A stretch of DNA of 64,000 nt from JAOXRU01 sp965247735 (GCA_965247735.1 CBDFHN010000002.1:62001-126000); one strand, 5' to 3'; counted from the first letter of the stretch, positions 17,244 through 26,853 are shown. Made by a program: numbers and translations. Notes: generated from the sequence alone by a model not told the origin.

Positions 17244-18884
17244 ATGACAGCAAAACAAAAACAAGAAGAATTAGGAAAAGTACTTTGGGATATAGCTAAT
17301 GAATTAAGAGGTGCAATGAATGCAGATGATTTTCGTGATTATATGCTGTCATTTCTATTTTTACGTTACTTATCAGATAATTATGAAGGTTCTGTAAAAA
17401 AAGAATTAGGTTCAGACTATCCTATATTAAAGGAAAAAGACAATCGTACACCGCTTTCAGTTTGGTATAAAGCCAACCCAAATGATATAGAACCATTTGA
17501 AAAACAAATGCGTAAAAAAGTGCATTATGTTATAAAACCAGAATATTTATGGGGAAGTATTTCAGAATTAGCGCGTACACAACATAATGATTTACTAAGT
17601 GACCTTCAAAAAGGATTCAAGTATATAGAAAACGAATCGTTTGAAAGTTCTTTTAAAGGCTTGTTCTCAGAAATAAATCTAGATTCAGAAAAACTAGGTA
17701 AAACATATGGTGACAGGAATAAAAAGCTGTGCACCATTATTAATAAAATTTCAGATGGAATTGCAGAGTTTTCAACCGATAGCGATACACTTGGTGATGC
17801 TTACGAGTATTTAATTGGTGAATTTGCAGCAGGTTCTGGTAAAAAAGCAGGTGAGTTTTATACACCACAACAATTATCTACAATCTTATCCGAAATTGTA
17901 ACCTTAGATAGTCAAAACCCAAAATCAGGTAAAAAAAAGAAAATTAATAAAGTATTAGATTTTGCCTGTGGTTCAGGTTCTTTACTTTTAAATGTAAAAG
18001 ATAAAATTGAAAAACAACCAGGTGGTGGTACAATAAGCCGTATTTACGGTCAAGAAAAAAACATAACAACATACAACTTAGCACGTATGAATATGTTGTT
18101 ACACGGTGTAAAAGATTCAGAATTTGAAATATTTCACGGAGACACTTTAAAAAACGAATGGGATATTTTAAACGAAATGAACCCAGCCAAAAAAGTAACC
18201 TTTGATGCTATAGTTGCAAATCCACCATTTAGTTTACGTTGGGATGCTTCCGAAGCAATGGGTGAAAATTTTCGTTATAAAAATTACGGTTTAGCACCAA
18301 AGTCGGCAGCAGATTTTGCTTTTTTATTACATGGATTTCACTTTTTAAGTGATGAAGGTACAATGGCAATTATTCTTCCTCATGGCGTACTGTTTAGAGG
18401 TGGAGCTGAATCTAGAATTAGAACCAAATTGCTAAAAGATGGAAATATTGATACAGTAATTGGTTTGCCATCTAATTTATTCTTCTCAACAGGAATACCT
18501 GTCTGTATTTTGGTTTTAAAGAAATGTAAAAAAGAGGATGATGTACTATTTATAAATGCAAGTGAGCACTATAAAAAAGAGAAACGTCAAAACATTTTAC
18601 GAGAAGGAAAAGGTGGAGAAGCAAATGATATTCAAAAGATTGTAGAAACCTATCAAAACCGACCTGAAAAAATAGAACGATATGCACGTAGAGTTTCTAT
18701 GGAAGAAATTGAAAAAAACGATTTCAATCTGAATATTTCTAGATATGTTAGTACCGCTAAAGCAGAAATTAAAATTGATTTGCAAGAAGTAAATGAAAAA
18801 TTAGTTGATATAGAAAAGAAAGCAAGTAAATCGTTAAAAGAACATAATAAATTTCTAAAAGAATTAGGACTGAAAACGATTTGA
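17244..18884 (+). CDS. hsdM: Type I N6-adenine DNA methyltransferase HsdM
   Basis: The 546-aa modification subunit. Motif I is FACGSGS (residues 240-246) and the catalytic motif IV is NPPF (326-329), the signature of gamma-class N6-adenine methyltransferases. The N-terminal HsdM helical domain (FRDYMLSFLFLRYLSDNYEG) and the linker SAAGKKAGEFYTPQ-like segment (GSGKKAGEFYTPQQLS) are present. It lies 9 bases after the PrrC-like gene and ends the operon. Having hsdM last rather than first is less common and puts the candidate toxin upstream of its own protective methylase. Confidence 0.95.
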   Translation: MTAKQKQEELGKVLWDIANELRGAMNADDFRDYMLSFLFLRYLSDNYEGSVKKELGSDYPILKEKDNRTPLSVWYKANPNDIEPFEKQMRKKVHYVIKPEYLWGSISELARTQHNDLLSDLQKGFKYIENESFESSFKGLFSEINLDSEKLGKTYGDRNKKLCTIINKISDGIAEFSTDSDTLGDAYEYLIGEFAAGSGKKAGEFYTPQQLSTILSEIVTLDSQNPKSGKKKKINKVLDFACGSGSLLLNVKDKIEKQPGGGTISRIYGQEKNITTYNLARMNMLLHGVKDSEFEIFHGDTLKNEWDILNEMNPAKKVTFDAIVANPPFSLRWDASEAMGENFRYKNYGLAPKSAADFAFLLHGFHFLSDEGTMAIILPHGVLFRGGAESRIRTKLLKDGNIDTVIGLPSNLFFSTGIPVCILVLKKCKKEDDVLFINASEHYKKEKRQNILREGKGGEANDIQKIVETYQNRPEKIERYARRVSMEEIEKNDFNLNISRYVSTAKAEIKIDLQEVNEKLVDIEKKASKSLKEHNKFLKELGLKTI

Positions 18885-18927
18885 TTTTTTTGTCAAAAAA
18901 TCAATCCTTTTTCAGTTAGAAATGAAC

Positions 18928-19445
18928 TACCCCGATGCAAGCATACGGGGTATCTGACCTAGAACATTGCTAACTGTTTTGATTTATGCAAAATACTATA
19001 TTCCTTATCCAAACCTTGATCTCGAACATATTTTGAAATACTATTCTCATCACCAAACTTACTAACAGTATTTACAAAATAACCACTTGACCAAAAGGAA
19101 CCTCCCCATAATCTGGATGCATCTTAAAAATTTCTCTAGCCGTAATACTTTTTAACATCTTTACTAATGATGTCGGACTCTTTGTTGGTACAGACTGTAC
19201 TAAAAAATGAACGTGATCTTTATCGGTTCCTATTTCTGAAAAATGAATTTCATAACGTTTTGATATATCAAGACAAATCTCTTTTAATGTTTGATCTACT
19301 GCTACATCAAAAACAACTCGCCTATACTTTGCAGGAAAAACAAAATGATACAATAAAACCGAAACATTATGTGATTTGTGTAAATAAATGCTCTCTGACA
19401 TACACAAATATAAAAATTACGATGGAAGCATCGGGGAATTAAACC
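18928..19445. mobile_element. IS200/IS605-family element, decayed
   Basis: A tnpA pseudogene lies between two hairpins. On the left, 18928-18952 has CCCCG and CGGGG arms around a nested ATGC-AA-GCAT stem; on the right, 19420-19433 has CGATG-GAAG-CATCG followed by GGGAATTAAACCC. Subterminal hairpins recognised by TnpA are characteristic of this family. The exact cleavage ends were not determined. It separates the restriction operon from the transfer genes. Confidence 0.65.
18959..19407 (-). pseudogene. tnpA: IS200/IS605 transposase TnpA, frameshifted
   Basis: The first 111 codons encode a normal Y1-transposase N-terminus, including YHFVFPAKYRRVVF and the metal-binding DKDHVHFLVQSVP (H-u-H). 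At about 19105 the frame is lost after KMHPDYG. In another frame the expected continuation is present: RLWGGSFWSSGYFVNT, then SKFGDENSISKYVRDQGL, ending at the stop at 18959-18961. The catalytic tyrosine region lies in the displaced part. A short deletion of roughly ten bases between HPD and RLWGG explains this. The element should therefore be unable to move itself. Confidence 0.85.
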
Positions 19446-19807
19446 CTAAGAGATTAAAATAAATGCTATTTTCTGTGTCTGAGAATAACATAAGATATCT
19501 ATTAATATTAGGTTGAGATAGCTTCTCATGTAATTTCATTTAATCACTTTAGAGATCATTTTTGTTGTTGTTTTTTGGAAGTATATACCTAAACTACTCT
19601 TTTTAAGAACTTCTTTTTTACGAGCATATCTACTTATCAACACTACCATCCAAAAACACATAAATTTTGATGCCTTTCCATATCAAAATAATGGATACTA
19701 AACTCATTAGAATGATATCCACAAATGCTTACGTACTAGTCATATGAACGGCTAATTGGTATACCTTTTCATACGGTAAATCGTCATCAATCAAAAAACG
19801 AAAAAGT
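19446..19807. other. Gene-free stretch upstream of the transfer operon
   Basis: About 360 bases with no credible gene on either strand. Only very short frames are present. It presumably includes the traE leader, but no TAnnTTTG box was recognised. In other elements traA-D-like genes lie upstream of traE; none can be identified here. Confidence 0.4.
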
Positions 19808-20095
19808 ATGAAAAAAGCAATCAAAATAAGTCTGTTACTCAGTTTTCTTTCACCACCTCTTTTTGCACAAATAGGAGGTATAGAAGATTCTGTTAATGAT
19901 GTGTCTAGTACCATCAGAACCATTTTTCCAATTATTCTAGGAGTAATTTTCTTAATAGGTTTCCTTTTTAATGCGGGTCACTTCTTTGGTGAAAATGCAG
20001 ATCTAAAAAAAGGAATTACTAGAGTATTGGTGTTTGTACTTATAGCAGGTGCAGTAGTCGGCATCTTTACATACCTCATAGGAATTGTTGTCTAA
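19808..20095 (+). CDS. traE: Conjugative transfer protein TraE (DUF4134)
   Basis: A 95-aa membrane protein with a signal peptide (cleavage likely after LFAQ), followed by two transmembrane helices (about residues 38-57 and 70-93) linked by a short loop GENADLKKG. This is the DUF4134/TraE architecture, comparable in size and topology to VirB2 pilin-like components. It begins the traE-F-G series, the invariant order of Bacteroidetes type IV transfer systems. Confidence 0.85.
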   Translation: MKKAIKISLLLSFLSPPLFAQIGGIEDSVNDVSSTIRTIFPIILGVIFLIGFLFNAGHFFGENADLKKGITRVLVFVLIAGAVVGIFTYLIGIVV

Positions 20096-20112
20096 TCTAT
20101 ACTAATAATCCT

Positions 20113-20397
20113 ATGAAAAAGTACTGTACCTATAGAGATATTAGAAAAAGAGCATTGGTAATGGGTTTGCCATTGTCTTCTTTGGGCATTATGATGATTT
20201 CCATAGTTGGATCATTATTATTCATCATTTTTTCTTTTAGTCTTATTGCTGTTCTCAGTGCATTGGTTCTAAATGCTTCAATATTTACGGGGCTTAGTTA
20301 TATGGTTTCTAATCCTGGCTTATTCATTTTTTCTAATCCTTTTCCAAAAATTATAACCAATAAAAAAGACAGCCTATTGCATTATGAGAACTCATAA
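20113..20397 (+). CDS. traF: Conjugative transfer protein TraF (DUF4133, VirB3-like)
   Basis: A 94-aa protein with two adjacent hydrophobic segments (about residues 20-68). The start YRDIRKRALVMGLPLSSLGI is typical of DUF4133/TraF, the counterpart of VirB3, which supports the VirB4-type ATPase. It lies 17 bases after traE and 27 before traG. Its position between those two genes makes the call firm despite its small size. Confidence 0.8.
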   Translation: MKKYCTYRDIRKRALVMGLPLSSLGIMMISIVGSLLFIIFSFSLIAVLSALVLNASIFTGLSYMVSNPGLFIFSNPFPKIITNKKDSLLHYENS

Positions 20398-20424
20398 TAT
20401 CCTTAGGTGTAATTCCATAGTACT

Positions 20425-22839
20425 ATGAAAAAAATAAATCTATCCGCTCACCATCCAATTCTATCCATAGATGAGAATGTAGTTTTTGCTAGCAATGGAA
20501 ATGTAGTTTTGGGCTATGAAGTATTTCTTCCAGAAGTCTATTCTTTATCAGAAGACGATTTTTCTAGTATACACGGGGCATGGTTTCAGGCTTTTAAGTC
20601 GCTACCTAATGGAACTATTGTACATAAGCAAGATTGTTACCAGAAAAAGAAATATACCGCTGAGCAATTGCCCAATACTACTTTTTTAGAAAAGGCTACC
20701 CATCAGCATTTTAAAGATAGAGATTATCTAAGCCATCAATGTTTTTTATATTTTGTTTTACCACTAAATAAAGGGCAGCAAACAAGTAAATATAGCAACC
20801 CGTTTACTGCAATTGAAAAAGCAATTCATAAAAAAATGGATCTTTCGGTAAAGGAGTTTGTTATAGCGGTACAAGATGCGGTATCCTTTGTCAATAATAG
20901 CAGGAAGATAAGTATTCAGCCTTTGAATGAAAAAAGGATAATGGAGGCTACCGATACCTATTTTAATGGCTATAACGAGGGTTTCGATACCGATATTCAA
21001 TTGGATAAAAAAGGGATTACCATTGGAAGAAATCATTTTGATGTATTGGCAGTAAATAGTGAGCGTTGTTTGGGAGAATTATTGCAAAGTAGTAAGACCA
21101 ATGAACGCTATACTTCTGATGATTTTATTTTTCATCAAGGGTTTATAGATGGGCTAGGGCTTAGTCTAAATGAAAATCATATTGTGAATCAGATTATCTT
21201 TTTGGATGACAAGCACAAATGGAGGAAGTTATTAGACAAGAAAATAGAAGAACTCAATAAAAGTTCCAATTTCGGAACGCAAAACAAAGTAGTTTTAAAG
21301 AAGATCCAGCATATTGTAGATCAGATTAATACTGATGATTCTTCTAGAATTGTTAGAGGACATCTTAATGTTGTGTTTTGGTCTGAAGATCCACAAATGC
21401 TTGGAAGCATTGCTTCTAATATAAATACCGAGTTTAAGGAATTGGATATCATTCCTTATTACCCTAGTGGTACAGAACGAATCCAGTACTTTTTAAATAG
21501 TTTTCCTTGTTTCTCTTCTAATTTTTCGAATGAGGATTTATATGTTTCTGATTTAAAACATGCACTTTGTTTGTATCTAAATAACAGCAATTATAGATCA
21601 GACTCTAGTGGGATTATTTTTAATGATCGGCAATACAATATTCCTGTGCTTAAAGATGTATGGGATGAAAAGAAGAAACGAATCAAAGCCCGAAATTTTG
21701 CCATATTTGCGCCTACTGGTGAAGGGAAATCGTTTTTAGCAAACAATATTCTAAGGCAGTATTTTGAAAGCGGTGTGCGATTGGTGATTATTGATCTCGG
21801 AGGCTCTTATGCGAAATTTGCAAAGCTTTATCCTGATGACCATATTATTCTACGCTATGAACAAGGCAAGAATTTAGGGATTAATCCTTTTTATATTGCT
21901 AGTGAAAGTGATTTAACTCCTGAACGTTTGGAGGATTTAGCTATCTTTTTATTAGAACTTCTAGCAGAAGGGAACAAGGTACCAAAAGCCAAGGAAGTGG
22001 CTGTTAAAAAAGTATTGCTTCACTATTATTCGGTGCATCGAGAAAAACACTCTTTGCATGGATTGTATCATTTTATTGAAGGACATAAAGAAAACATCTT
22101 GGATGATCTTCATTTGAATAGTGCTCATTTTGATCCTAAGTATTTCTTACACATCATTTCTGAATATGTGGATGATGGCTTGTACAGTTTCCTTTTTAAT
22201 ATAGATGGAGACCAAAGTTATAAGATTGAAGACAAGCGATTAATTGTTTTTGAGCTTGACGAAGTAAGAGATAACAAAGAAATTCTTTCTGTAATGCTAA
22301 AGCTTATAAAATCTGCCATACAAAGAACCATTTGGCAAAATAAGGCGGAGAAGGGAATCATATTATTTGATGAGTTTGCAAAGCAATTGAAGTTTGATAA
22401 TGTACTGGAAAGTGTGGAGTTTTATTACCAGGCTATAAGAAAGCAAAACGGTGCTATTGGCATTATTTTACAATCCATTAATCAGCTTCCTAAAAATGCA
22501 ACTTCGGCTAGTATTCTAGAAAATACGCAGGTAATTTATAGTCTTCATAACGAAAAAGGATATGAAGAATTAGCTGTGCGACTTAGTTTGTCGTCTCATG
22601 ATTTAAACCAGTTAAAATCTATCAGAAACAACCTTGTCGGAAAACGAAAGTATACCGAAATGTTTATCAAAATAGGAAAACAGAGCAATGTATTCCGATT
22701 GGAAGTACCGCCTAAAGTCTATGCTGCTTATCTCACCGATGGGGAAGAAAATGTAGCAATAATGGACCTCTATCATAAAACTAAAAACATGGAATTGGCA
22801 ATTACAGAATTTATCGCGCTGAAGTCAAGAAATGAATAG
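20425..22839 (+). CDS. traG: TraG, VirB4-like conjugation ATPase
   Basis: An 804-aa cytoplasmic/membrane-associated ATPase that energises the type IV secretion channel. Walker A is APTGEGKSF (Lys435), Walker B is GIILFDEFAK (Asp649, Glu650). The N-terminal VLGYEVFLPEVYSLSEDDF and the FLNSFPCFSSNF segments match Bacteroidetes TraG. Length is usual and the frame is intact. A separate coupling ATPase (VirD4/MobC type) is not found in the window. Confidence 0.93.
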   Translation: MKKINLSAHHPILSIDENVVFASNGNVVLGYEVFLPEVYSLSEDDFSSIHGAWFQAFKSLPNGTIVHKQDCYQKKKYTAEQLPNTTFLEKATHQHFKDRDYLSHQCFLYFVLPLNKGQQTSKYSNPFTAIEKAIHKKMDLSVKEFVIAVQDAVSFVNNSRKISIQPLNEKRIMEATDTYFNGYNEGFDTDIQLDKKGITIGRNHFDVLAVNSERCLGELLQSSKTNERYTSDDFIFHQGFIDGLGLSLNENHIVNQIIFLDDKHKWRKLLDKKIEELNKSSNFGTQNKVVLKKIQHIVDQINTDDSSRIVRGHLNVVFWSEDPQMLGSIASNINTEFKELDIIPYYPSGTERIQYFLNSFPCFSSNFSNEDLYVSDLKHALCLYLNNSNYRSDSSGIIFNDRQYNIPVLKDVWDEKKKRIKARNFAIFAPTGEGKSFLANNILRQYFESGVRLVIIDLGGSYAKFAKLYPDDHIILRYEQGKNLGINPFYIASESDLTPERLEDLAIFLLELLAEGNKVPKAKEVAVKKVLLHYYSVHREKHSLHGLYHFIEGHKENILDDLHLNSAHFDPKYFLHIISEYVDDGLYSFLFNIDGDQSYKIEDKRLIVFELDEVRDNKEILSVMLKLIKSAIQRTIWQNKAEKGIILFDEFAKQLKFDNVLESVEFYYQAIRKQNGAIGIILQSINQLPKNATSASILENTQVIYSLHNEKGYEELAVRLSLSSHDLNQLKSIRNNLVGKRKYTEMFIKIGKQSNVFRLEVPPKVYAAYLTDGEENVAIMDLYHKTKNMELAITEFIALKSRNE

Positions 22840-22893
22840 TTGAATGCGAATTATAAATAATAGAAATTTTAAGAACAATTAAACATCATCATC

Positions 22894-23475
22894 ATGAAAC
22901 AAACAGTTAAAAAAATCCTATTTGCCATAGTACTTATCTTTTTGGTAAATAGTCACAGTATGGCTCAAGGAATGCCAGTTTATGACAATACCAATTTTAT
23001 CAGTTTTATAAAAACCCTGCTGGAGTCAGGTAAACAGACCTCACAACTTATGAAAACTGTAAAATTTTTAAAACAACAAAAAGAGAATATCGATAAGGTT
23101 AATAATGTAATAAAGCAGCTTAATGCTGTTAAAGAGTTGGCTAAAAACAATCATCATCTCTATGAAATGGTTCATCATGACCTTAGAGAAATTCTAAACT
23201 CAAAATACATTAAATCCGACGAGGTTAATAGAATTTCGGACTCCTTTAATGGCATTATTAAAAACTCTACTGAAGCTTTGAATTATATAGATCAGATTCT
23301 TTCTTCTGGTAGTATGAAAATGACTGATGGTGAAAGAGCAGCTATTTTAAAGGAAAAAGAGCAAGAGTCAAAAGAGATGGTTGCAGAAATTGAAGCAAAA
23401 ACTAGGCGATATAAGGAGATTATTGCGTTTAGGGAGATGCAGGATAAAATTAATAATAGGGCTACTCGCTATTAA
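22894..23475 (+). CDS. traI: TraI-like conjugation protein (DUF4141 type)
   Basis: A 193-aa protein with a clear signal peptide (cleavage near SMAQ) and an otherwise helical, charged, coiled-coil-like body (for example KTVKFLKQQKENIDKVNNVI and KEKEQESKEMVAEIEAKTRR). Its place between traG and the VirB6-like traJ corresponds to TraI/DUF4141 of Bacteroidetes elements, a periplasmic VirB5-like component. The name is inferred mainly from order and architecture. TraH, sometimes found before it, is absent. Confidence 0.65.
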   Translation: MKQTVKKILFAIVLIFLVNSHSMAQGMPVYDNTNFISFIKTLLESGKQTSQLMKTVKFLKQQKENIDKVNNVIKQLNAVKELAKNNHHLYEMVHHDLREILNSKYIKSDEVNRISDSFNGIIKNSTEALNYIDQILSSGSMKMTDGERAAILKEKEQESKEMVAEIEAKTRRYKEIIAFREMQDKINNRATRY

Positions 23476-23487
23476 TAGTCTACGAAA

Positions 23488-24309
23488 ATGGAACTAGAAT
23501 ATATTGATACCGTTTTCACTACTATTAAAAACAGTGATTTCTCCCAGTATACTATTACTGGGATGAAAACACTTGCGCTCCTCTTTTTTTTAATTAATAT
23601 CTTAAAAAAATACAATGAAGGGGTAGCGACTAATGAAGGCTACACCTGGGGATTAACTCCAGTAGAACTTGCAAAGAACTTTGCTATAGTCATACTTGTG
23701 ATTTTCTCATCTCAGGTACTTACTGTTTTTGACACGATATTGGTTGCTATAGAAAATCAATATCGAAATACGGCTCCAGCACTCCTGCCTTTACAATTGC
23801 AAAACATTTCGATTGAACAAGATGTGGGTTCTTTGGAAGCCGCCAAAAAAGCGTTTGCATTGCTTTATGAAGCCTTGGTAACACCATTGTATGGATTAAA
23901 AATAGTGTCTTTTATCATTGGAATGTTTCTTTGGTTATTGGATTTGTTTATCTATCCACTTTTTTTAGCAGAACGTTATTTTTTACTTGGCATTATGCAG
24001 GCGTTTTTCCCATTAGTCATTAGCCTAGCTGTATTTGAGAAGTTTAGAGCATTAGCTTATAATTTCTTTAAACTCTATGCAGGGGTGTATATGTTAGTTC
24101 CTGCTTTTTTTCTAGTAAATGTATTTGTCAATAGTCTTTACACAGAAATTAATACAAATTTTTGGAACAATCTTTTGGGAACAGATTGGGGCAGTCAGTT
24201 TTTTGCTCCATTGGTAGAATTAGGATCTATTGGTTTTATCGTTTTACTCAAGTTTAAACTTTATAAAAGAGCAACCACTTTTACATTCAGGCTTTTTAGT
24301 GGTGCTTAA
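23488..24309 (+). CDS. traJ: TraJ, VirB6-like inner-membrane conjugation protein
   Basis: A 273-aa polytopic membrane protein with about six hydrophobic segments, including LYGLKIVSFIIGMFLWLLDL and a long VYMLVPAFFLVNVFVNSLY helix. The motif WGLTPVELAKNFAIVI near the N-terminus is typical of Bacteroidetes TraJ. VirB6-like proteins form part of the inner-membrane channel. It lies 12 bases after traI and 22 before traK. Somewhat shorter than many TraJ proteins (about 330 aa), but the frame is intact. Confidence 0.8.
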   Translation: MELEYIDTVFTTIKNSDFSQYTITGMKTLALLFFLINILKKYNEGVATNEGYTWGLTPVELAKNFAIVILVIFSSQVLTVFDTILVAIENQYRNTAPALLPLQLQNISIEQDVGSLEAAKKAFALLYEALVTPLYGLKIVSFIIGMFLWLLDLFIYPLFLAERYFLLGIMQAFFPLVISLAVFEKFRALAYNFFKLYAGVYMLVPAFFLVNVFVNSLYTEINTNFWNNLLGTDWGSQFFAPLVELGSIGFIVLLKFKLYKRATTFTFRLFSGA

Positions 24310-24331
24310 TTAGCAATCAAAAACATCAAAA

Positions 24332-24943
24332 ATGAAAACACCTTATAAAAATATATATGACACGTTAAAATTCAACCGCTATGTTGTTATAGCCGTTGTG
24401 ATTGGATCTGTAGTTACATCTGTAGTATCGGTTTTACTGAACTTTAAGCTACATCAAAAAGTATTAAATACGGCATTTGCAGTTAACCAAGAAGGAAGTG
24501 TAATTCCATTAAAACTGGTTTCGCAGCGGGAGAATTTAAATGTTGAAGTTTTATCACATTTGGAACTTTTTCATACCTATTTCTACCATATGAATGCCAG
24601 TAATTATGAAAAGAACATAGAGAAATCATTATGGTTAGGAAATAGTTCTGTAGATGCGTTATATCAGCAAAAAAGAGCAGATGGCGTGTACAATAGACTT
24701 TTGCAATATTCTTTAATCCAGAAGGTAATAAGTGTAGAATCTAAAGTAAATATTGAGCAGAAACCTTATGGTTTTAAAACTGTTGTTCGGTTTGAAATTA
24801 ATAGAGGAACGGTAGTAGATGCCTACGAACTTACAACTTCAGGCAAACTAATTCATGTGGATCGTAATTTTCCTAAAAACCCACATGGTTTGTTGATTAC
24901 TGATTTTTATGAAAACAGATTAAAGAAAATAAAAGCAGAATAA
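24332..24943 (+). CDS. traK: TraK, VirB8/TrbF-like conjugation protein
   Basis: A 203-aa protein with one N-terminal transmembrane helix (VIAVVIGSVVTSVVSVLL, residues 19-36) and a periplasmic domain. The pattern ELFHTYFYHMNASNYEKNIE and the LYQQKRADGVYNRLLQY helix are characteristic of TraK. VirB8-type proteins are assembly hubs of the type IV channel. In most related elements traL follows directly; here only 133 non-coding bases precede traM. Confidence 0.85.
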   Translation: MKTPYKNIYDTLKFNRYVVIAVVIGSVVTSVVSVLLNFKLHQKVLNTAFAVNQEGSVIPLKLVSQRENLNVEVLSHLELFHTYFYHMNASNYEKNIEKSLWLGNSSVDALYQQKRADGVYNRLLQYSLIQKVISVESKVNIEQKPYGFKTVVRFEINRGTVVDAYELTTSGKLIHVDRNFPKNPHGLLITDFYENRLKKIKAE

Positions 24944-25076
24944 CCAAAGGTGTATTTGATGTATATCTAACAAAGAAAGGCAAATGAAACACCCATTGAC
25001 AAAGGTTTCTATACCCAAGGAAATGACTAATTAAAGGTGTACCATGTGACAGATTTAATAAAATAAGTATAGACAA

Positions 25077-26036
25077 ATGAAAATAGAAAAGAATAAAATC
25101 GTTTTTGGAACTGTATTACTATGTATCCTAGTTTTTATTATTGCTTATACGGCATTAATAATGGGAGAGGAGGAGGATTCTGATATTGACAGCAATAAAA
25201 TTCCATTACCTGAATTGAATAATGACCAGGTAATATATAAGACCAAATTGGATGCTTTGAAAGCGATAAGAAAAGAAAAACAAGTAAATGCACCAAGTAT
25301 TTATAACGATCGGTTGTTAGACTCCTTAGGGGTTTATGATCCAAACTTATTGGAAAAAGAAAAGAAGCAACTAATTGATAGTATCTATTATAATGAGCAC
25401 TTAATTTATGCGGAACACACCTATGAAAACATACCTATGAGTTCTTCAGAAGTGGTTGAATATATACCTAATGCCCCAGCAATTGAATCTGTTGAAGTTA
25501 GGAATGATAATATGATTTATGCCAAAGAAATAGCGTTAGAGCAGCAATTGTTTTTTGCTTCTCATCCGGTAAAAAATGAGCTTAATCTTATTGCTAATAC
25601 CGATGATATGATTTATGTAGAAATTGATGGAAAACAGGTGATAAAAGCAAATTCAAGAATAAGAATGCGCCTCATGGCAGCTGCTAGAATAAACGGAAAA
25701 GTAATTCGTAGAAATACAGTTGTCTATGGATTTATAAGTTTTAAGCCCAACAGAGCATTAATTGAAATTCAAAATATCAATCACCATCCTACTCGTTTAA
25801 AAGCCTTTGATTTGGCTGATGGGAGTGAAGGAATTTATATAGAAAACAGCTTTAGAGCTGAAGCTACACAGAAGGGAATAACGGATATGGTAGATGATAT
25901 TAATATTGCAGGTGTACCCCAGGTAAGTGGTTTTAAAAGTTTGTTTCAAAGAAACCGTAGAACCATAAAAGTAACTGTAAATGATAGTTATCGCTTGATA
26001 CTTAAAGTAAGAAAGAATAATACAAAATGGTACTAA
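25077..26036 (+). CDS. traM: TraM, VirB10-like conjugation protein
   Basis: A 319-aa protein with an N-terminal transmembrane segment (residues 9-29), a long extended linker, and a C-terminal beta-domain beginning about residue 180. The latter carries INGKVIRRNTVVYGFISFKP and ALIEIQNINHHPTRLKAFDL, matching Bacteroidetes TraM. VirB10-like proteins bridge inner and outer membranes. It is shorter than many TraM proteins (about 400-450 aa), mostly through a shorter linker. A leader sequence just upstream resembles the susC-susD leader. Confidence 0.82.
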   Translation: MKIEKNKIVFGTVLLCILVFIIAYTALIMGEEEDSDIDSNKIPLPELNNDQVIYKTKLDALKAIRKEKQVNAPSIYNDRLLDSLGVYDPNLLEKEKKQLIDSIYYNEHLIYAEHTYENIPMSSSEVVEYIPNAPAIESVEVRNDNMIYAKEIALEQQLFFASHPVKNELNLIANTDDMIYVEIDGKQVIKANSRIRMRLMAAARINGKVIRRNTVVYGFISFKPNRALIEIQNINHHPTRLKAFDLADGSEGIYIENSFRAEATQKGITDMVDDINIAGVPQVSGFKSLFQRNRRTIKVTVNDSYRLILKVRKNNTKWY

Positions 26037-26052
26037 TTCTAAAACTAAACAG

Positions 26053-26853
26053 ATGAAAACGTATATAATGTTACTTTTAATTATAGTGTCTATGCCAATT
26101 ACTGCCCAAAAGGCATTGGATACTATTTATGCAAACAATCGGAAAAATGTAGCTTTGTTTTTTAATGATCCTATTCGACAAGGGGTAACAGGTACTAAAA
26201 ATTTTGTATTTACATACAATCGTGAAAAGGAACAATATTTTGGATTATTGCAAGCGGTACCAGGCAAAGAAAGTAATCTTTTAGTGGTAACCAATAATGG
26301 AGATGTATATGCTTATATTATTAAATTCAAGAAAAAACTACCAGAACTAAATTACTTTATAGCCAAAGAAGAAAGTATTGGCAAAGAACGACCAGTACTT
26401 GATGATATAAGAAAGGATAGTGTCCCATTAGATCTTAAAGCACTAAAATTACACGGGTATAATGATTTTTGTAAGTATCTTTTAGGTACAAAATTAAAGC
26501 GACTTGCTAGTGCAAAGAAACAAGGATTAAAACTTAGGTTGCAAGCAAAAGAATATAAAAATACTGAAGTGTACCTGGTTATAGAAATAACGAACACTTC
26601 TACTATTGATTTTGAAATTGATCAATTACAGATATTCATAACTAATGGAACTAAAAGACGAAAATCTTCATTTCAGAAGTTACTTCAAAAAGTACTTTAC
26701 AAGCATGAACTCCCAAAGGTGATAAAAAATGGAGCATCACAAAAATTCGTTTTTGTACTTCCGAAGTTTGTTTTGGGTGATATGGAAAAACTTCAAATTG
26801 AGATGTATGAGAAGAATGGTGGAAGGAAGGTTGTGTTAGTGACGGGTAGATGA
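26053..26853 (+). CDS. traN: TraN (DUF4138), VirB9-like conjugation protein
   Basis: A 266-aa exported protein with a signal peptide ending near ITAQ. The first domain contains NVALFFNDPIRQGVTGTKNF and YFGLLQAVPGKESNLLVVT, the DUF4138/TraN signature. The C-terminal beta-domain includes EVYLVIEITNTSTIDFEIDQ. It works with TraM in the outer-membrane part of the channel. It is the last transfer gene before the convergent integrase; traO, traP and traQ are missing. Confidence 0.85.
   Translation: MKTYIMLLLIIVSMPITAQKALDTIYANNRKNVALFFNDPIRQGVTGTKNFVFTYNREKEQYFGLLQAVPGKESNLLVVTNNGDVYAYIIKFKKKLPELNYFIAKEESIGKERPVLDDIRKDSVPLDLKALKLHGYNDFCKYLLGTKLKRLASAKKQGLKLRLQAKEYKNTEVYLVIEITNTSTIDFEIDQLQIFITNGTKRRKSSFQKLLQKVLYKHELPKVIKNGASQKFVFVLPKFVLGDMEKLQIEMYEKNGGRKVVLVTGR

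Noticed and set aside
24984..25034. 16-codon frame between traK and traM as a mini-TraL
   Set aside because: Too short and without a membrane segment, which TraL requires.
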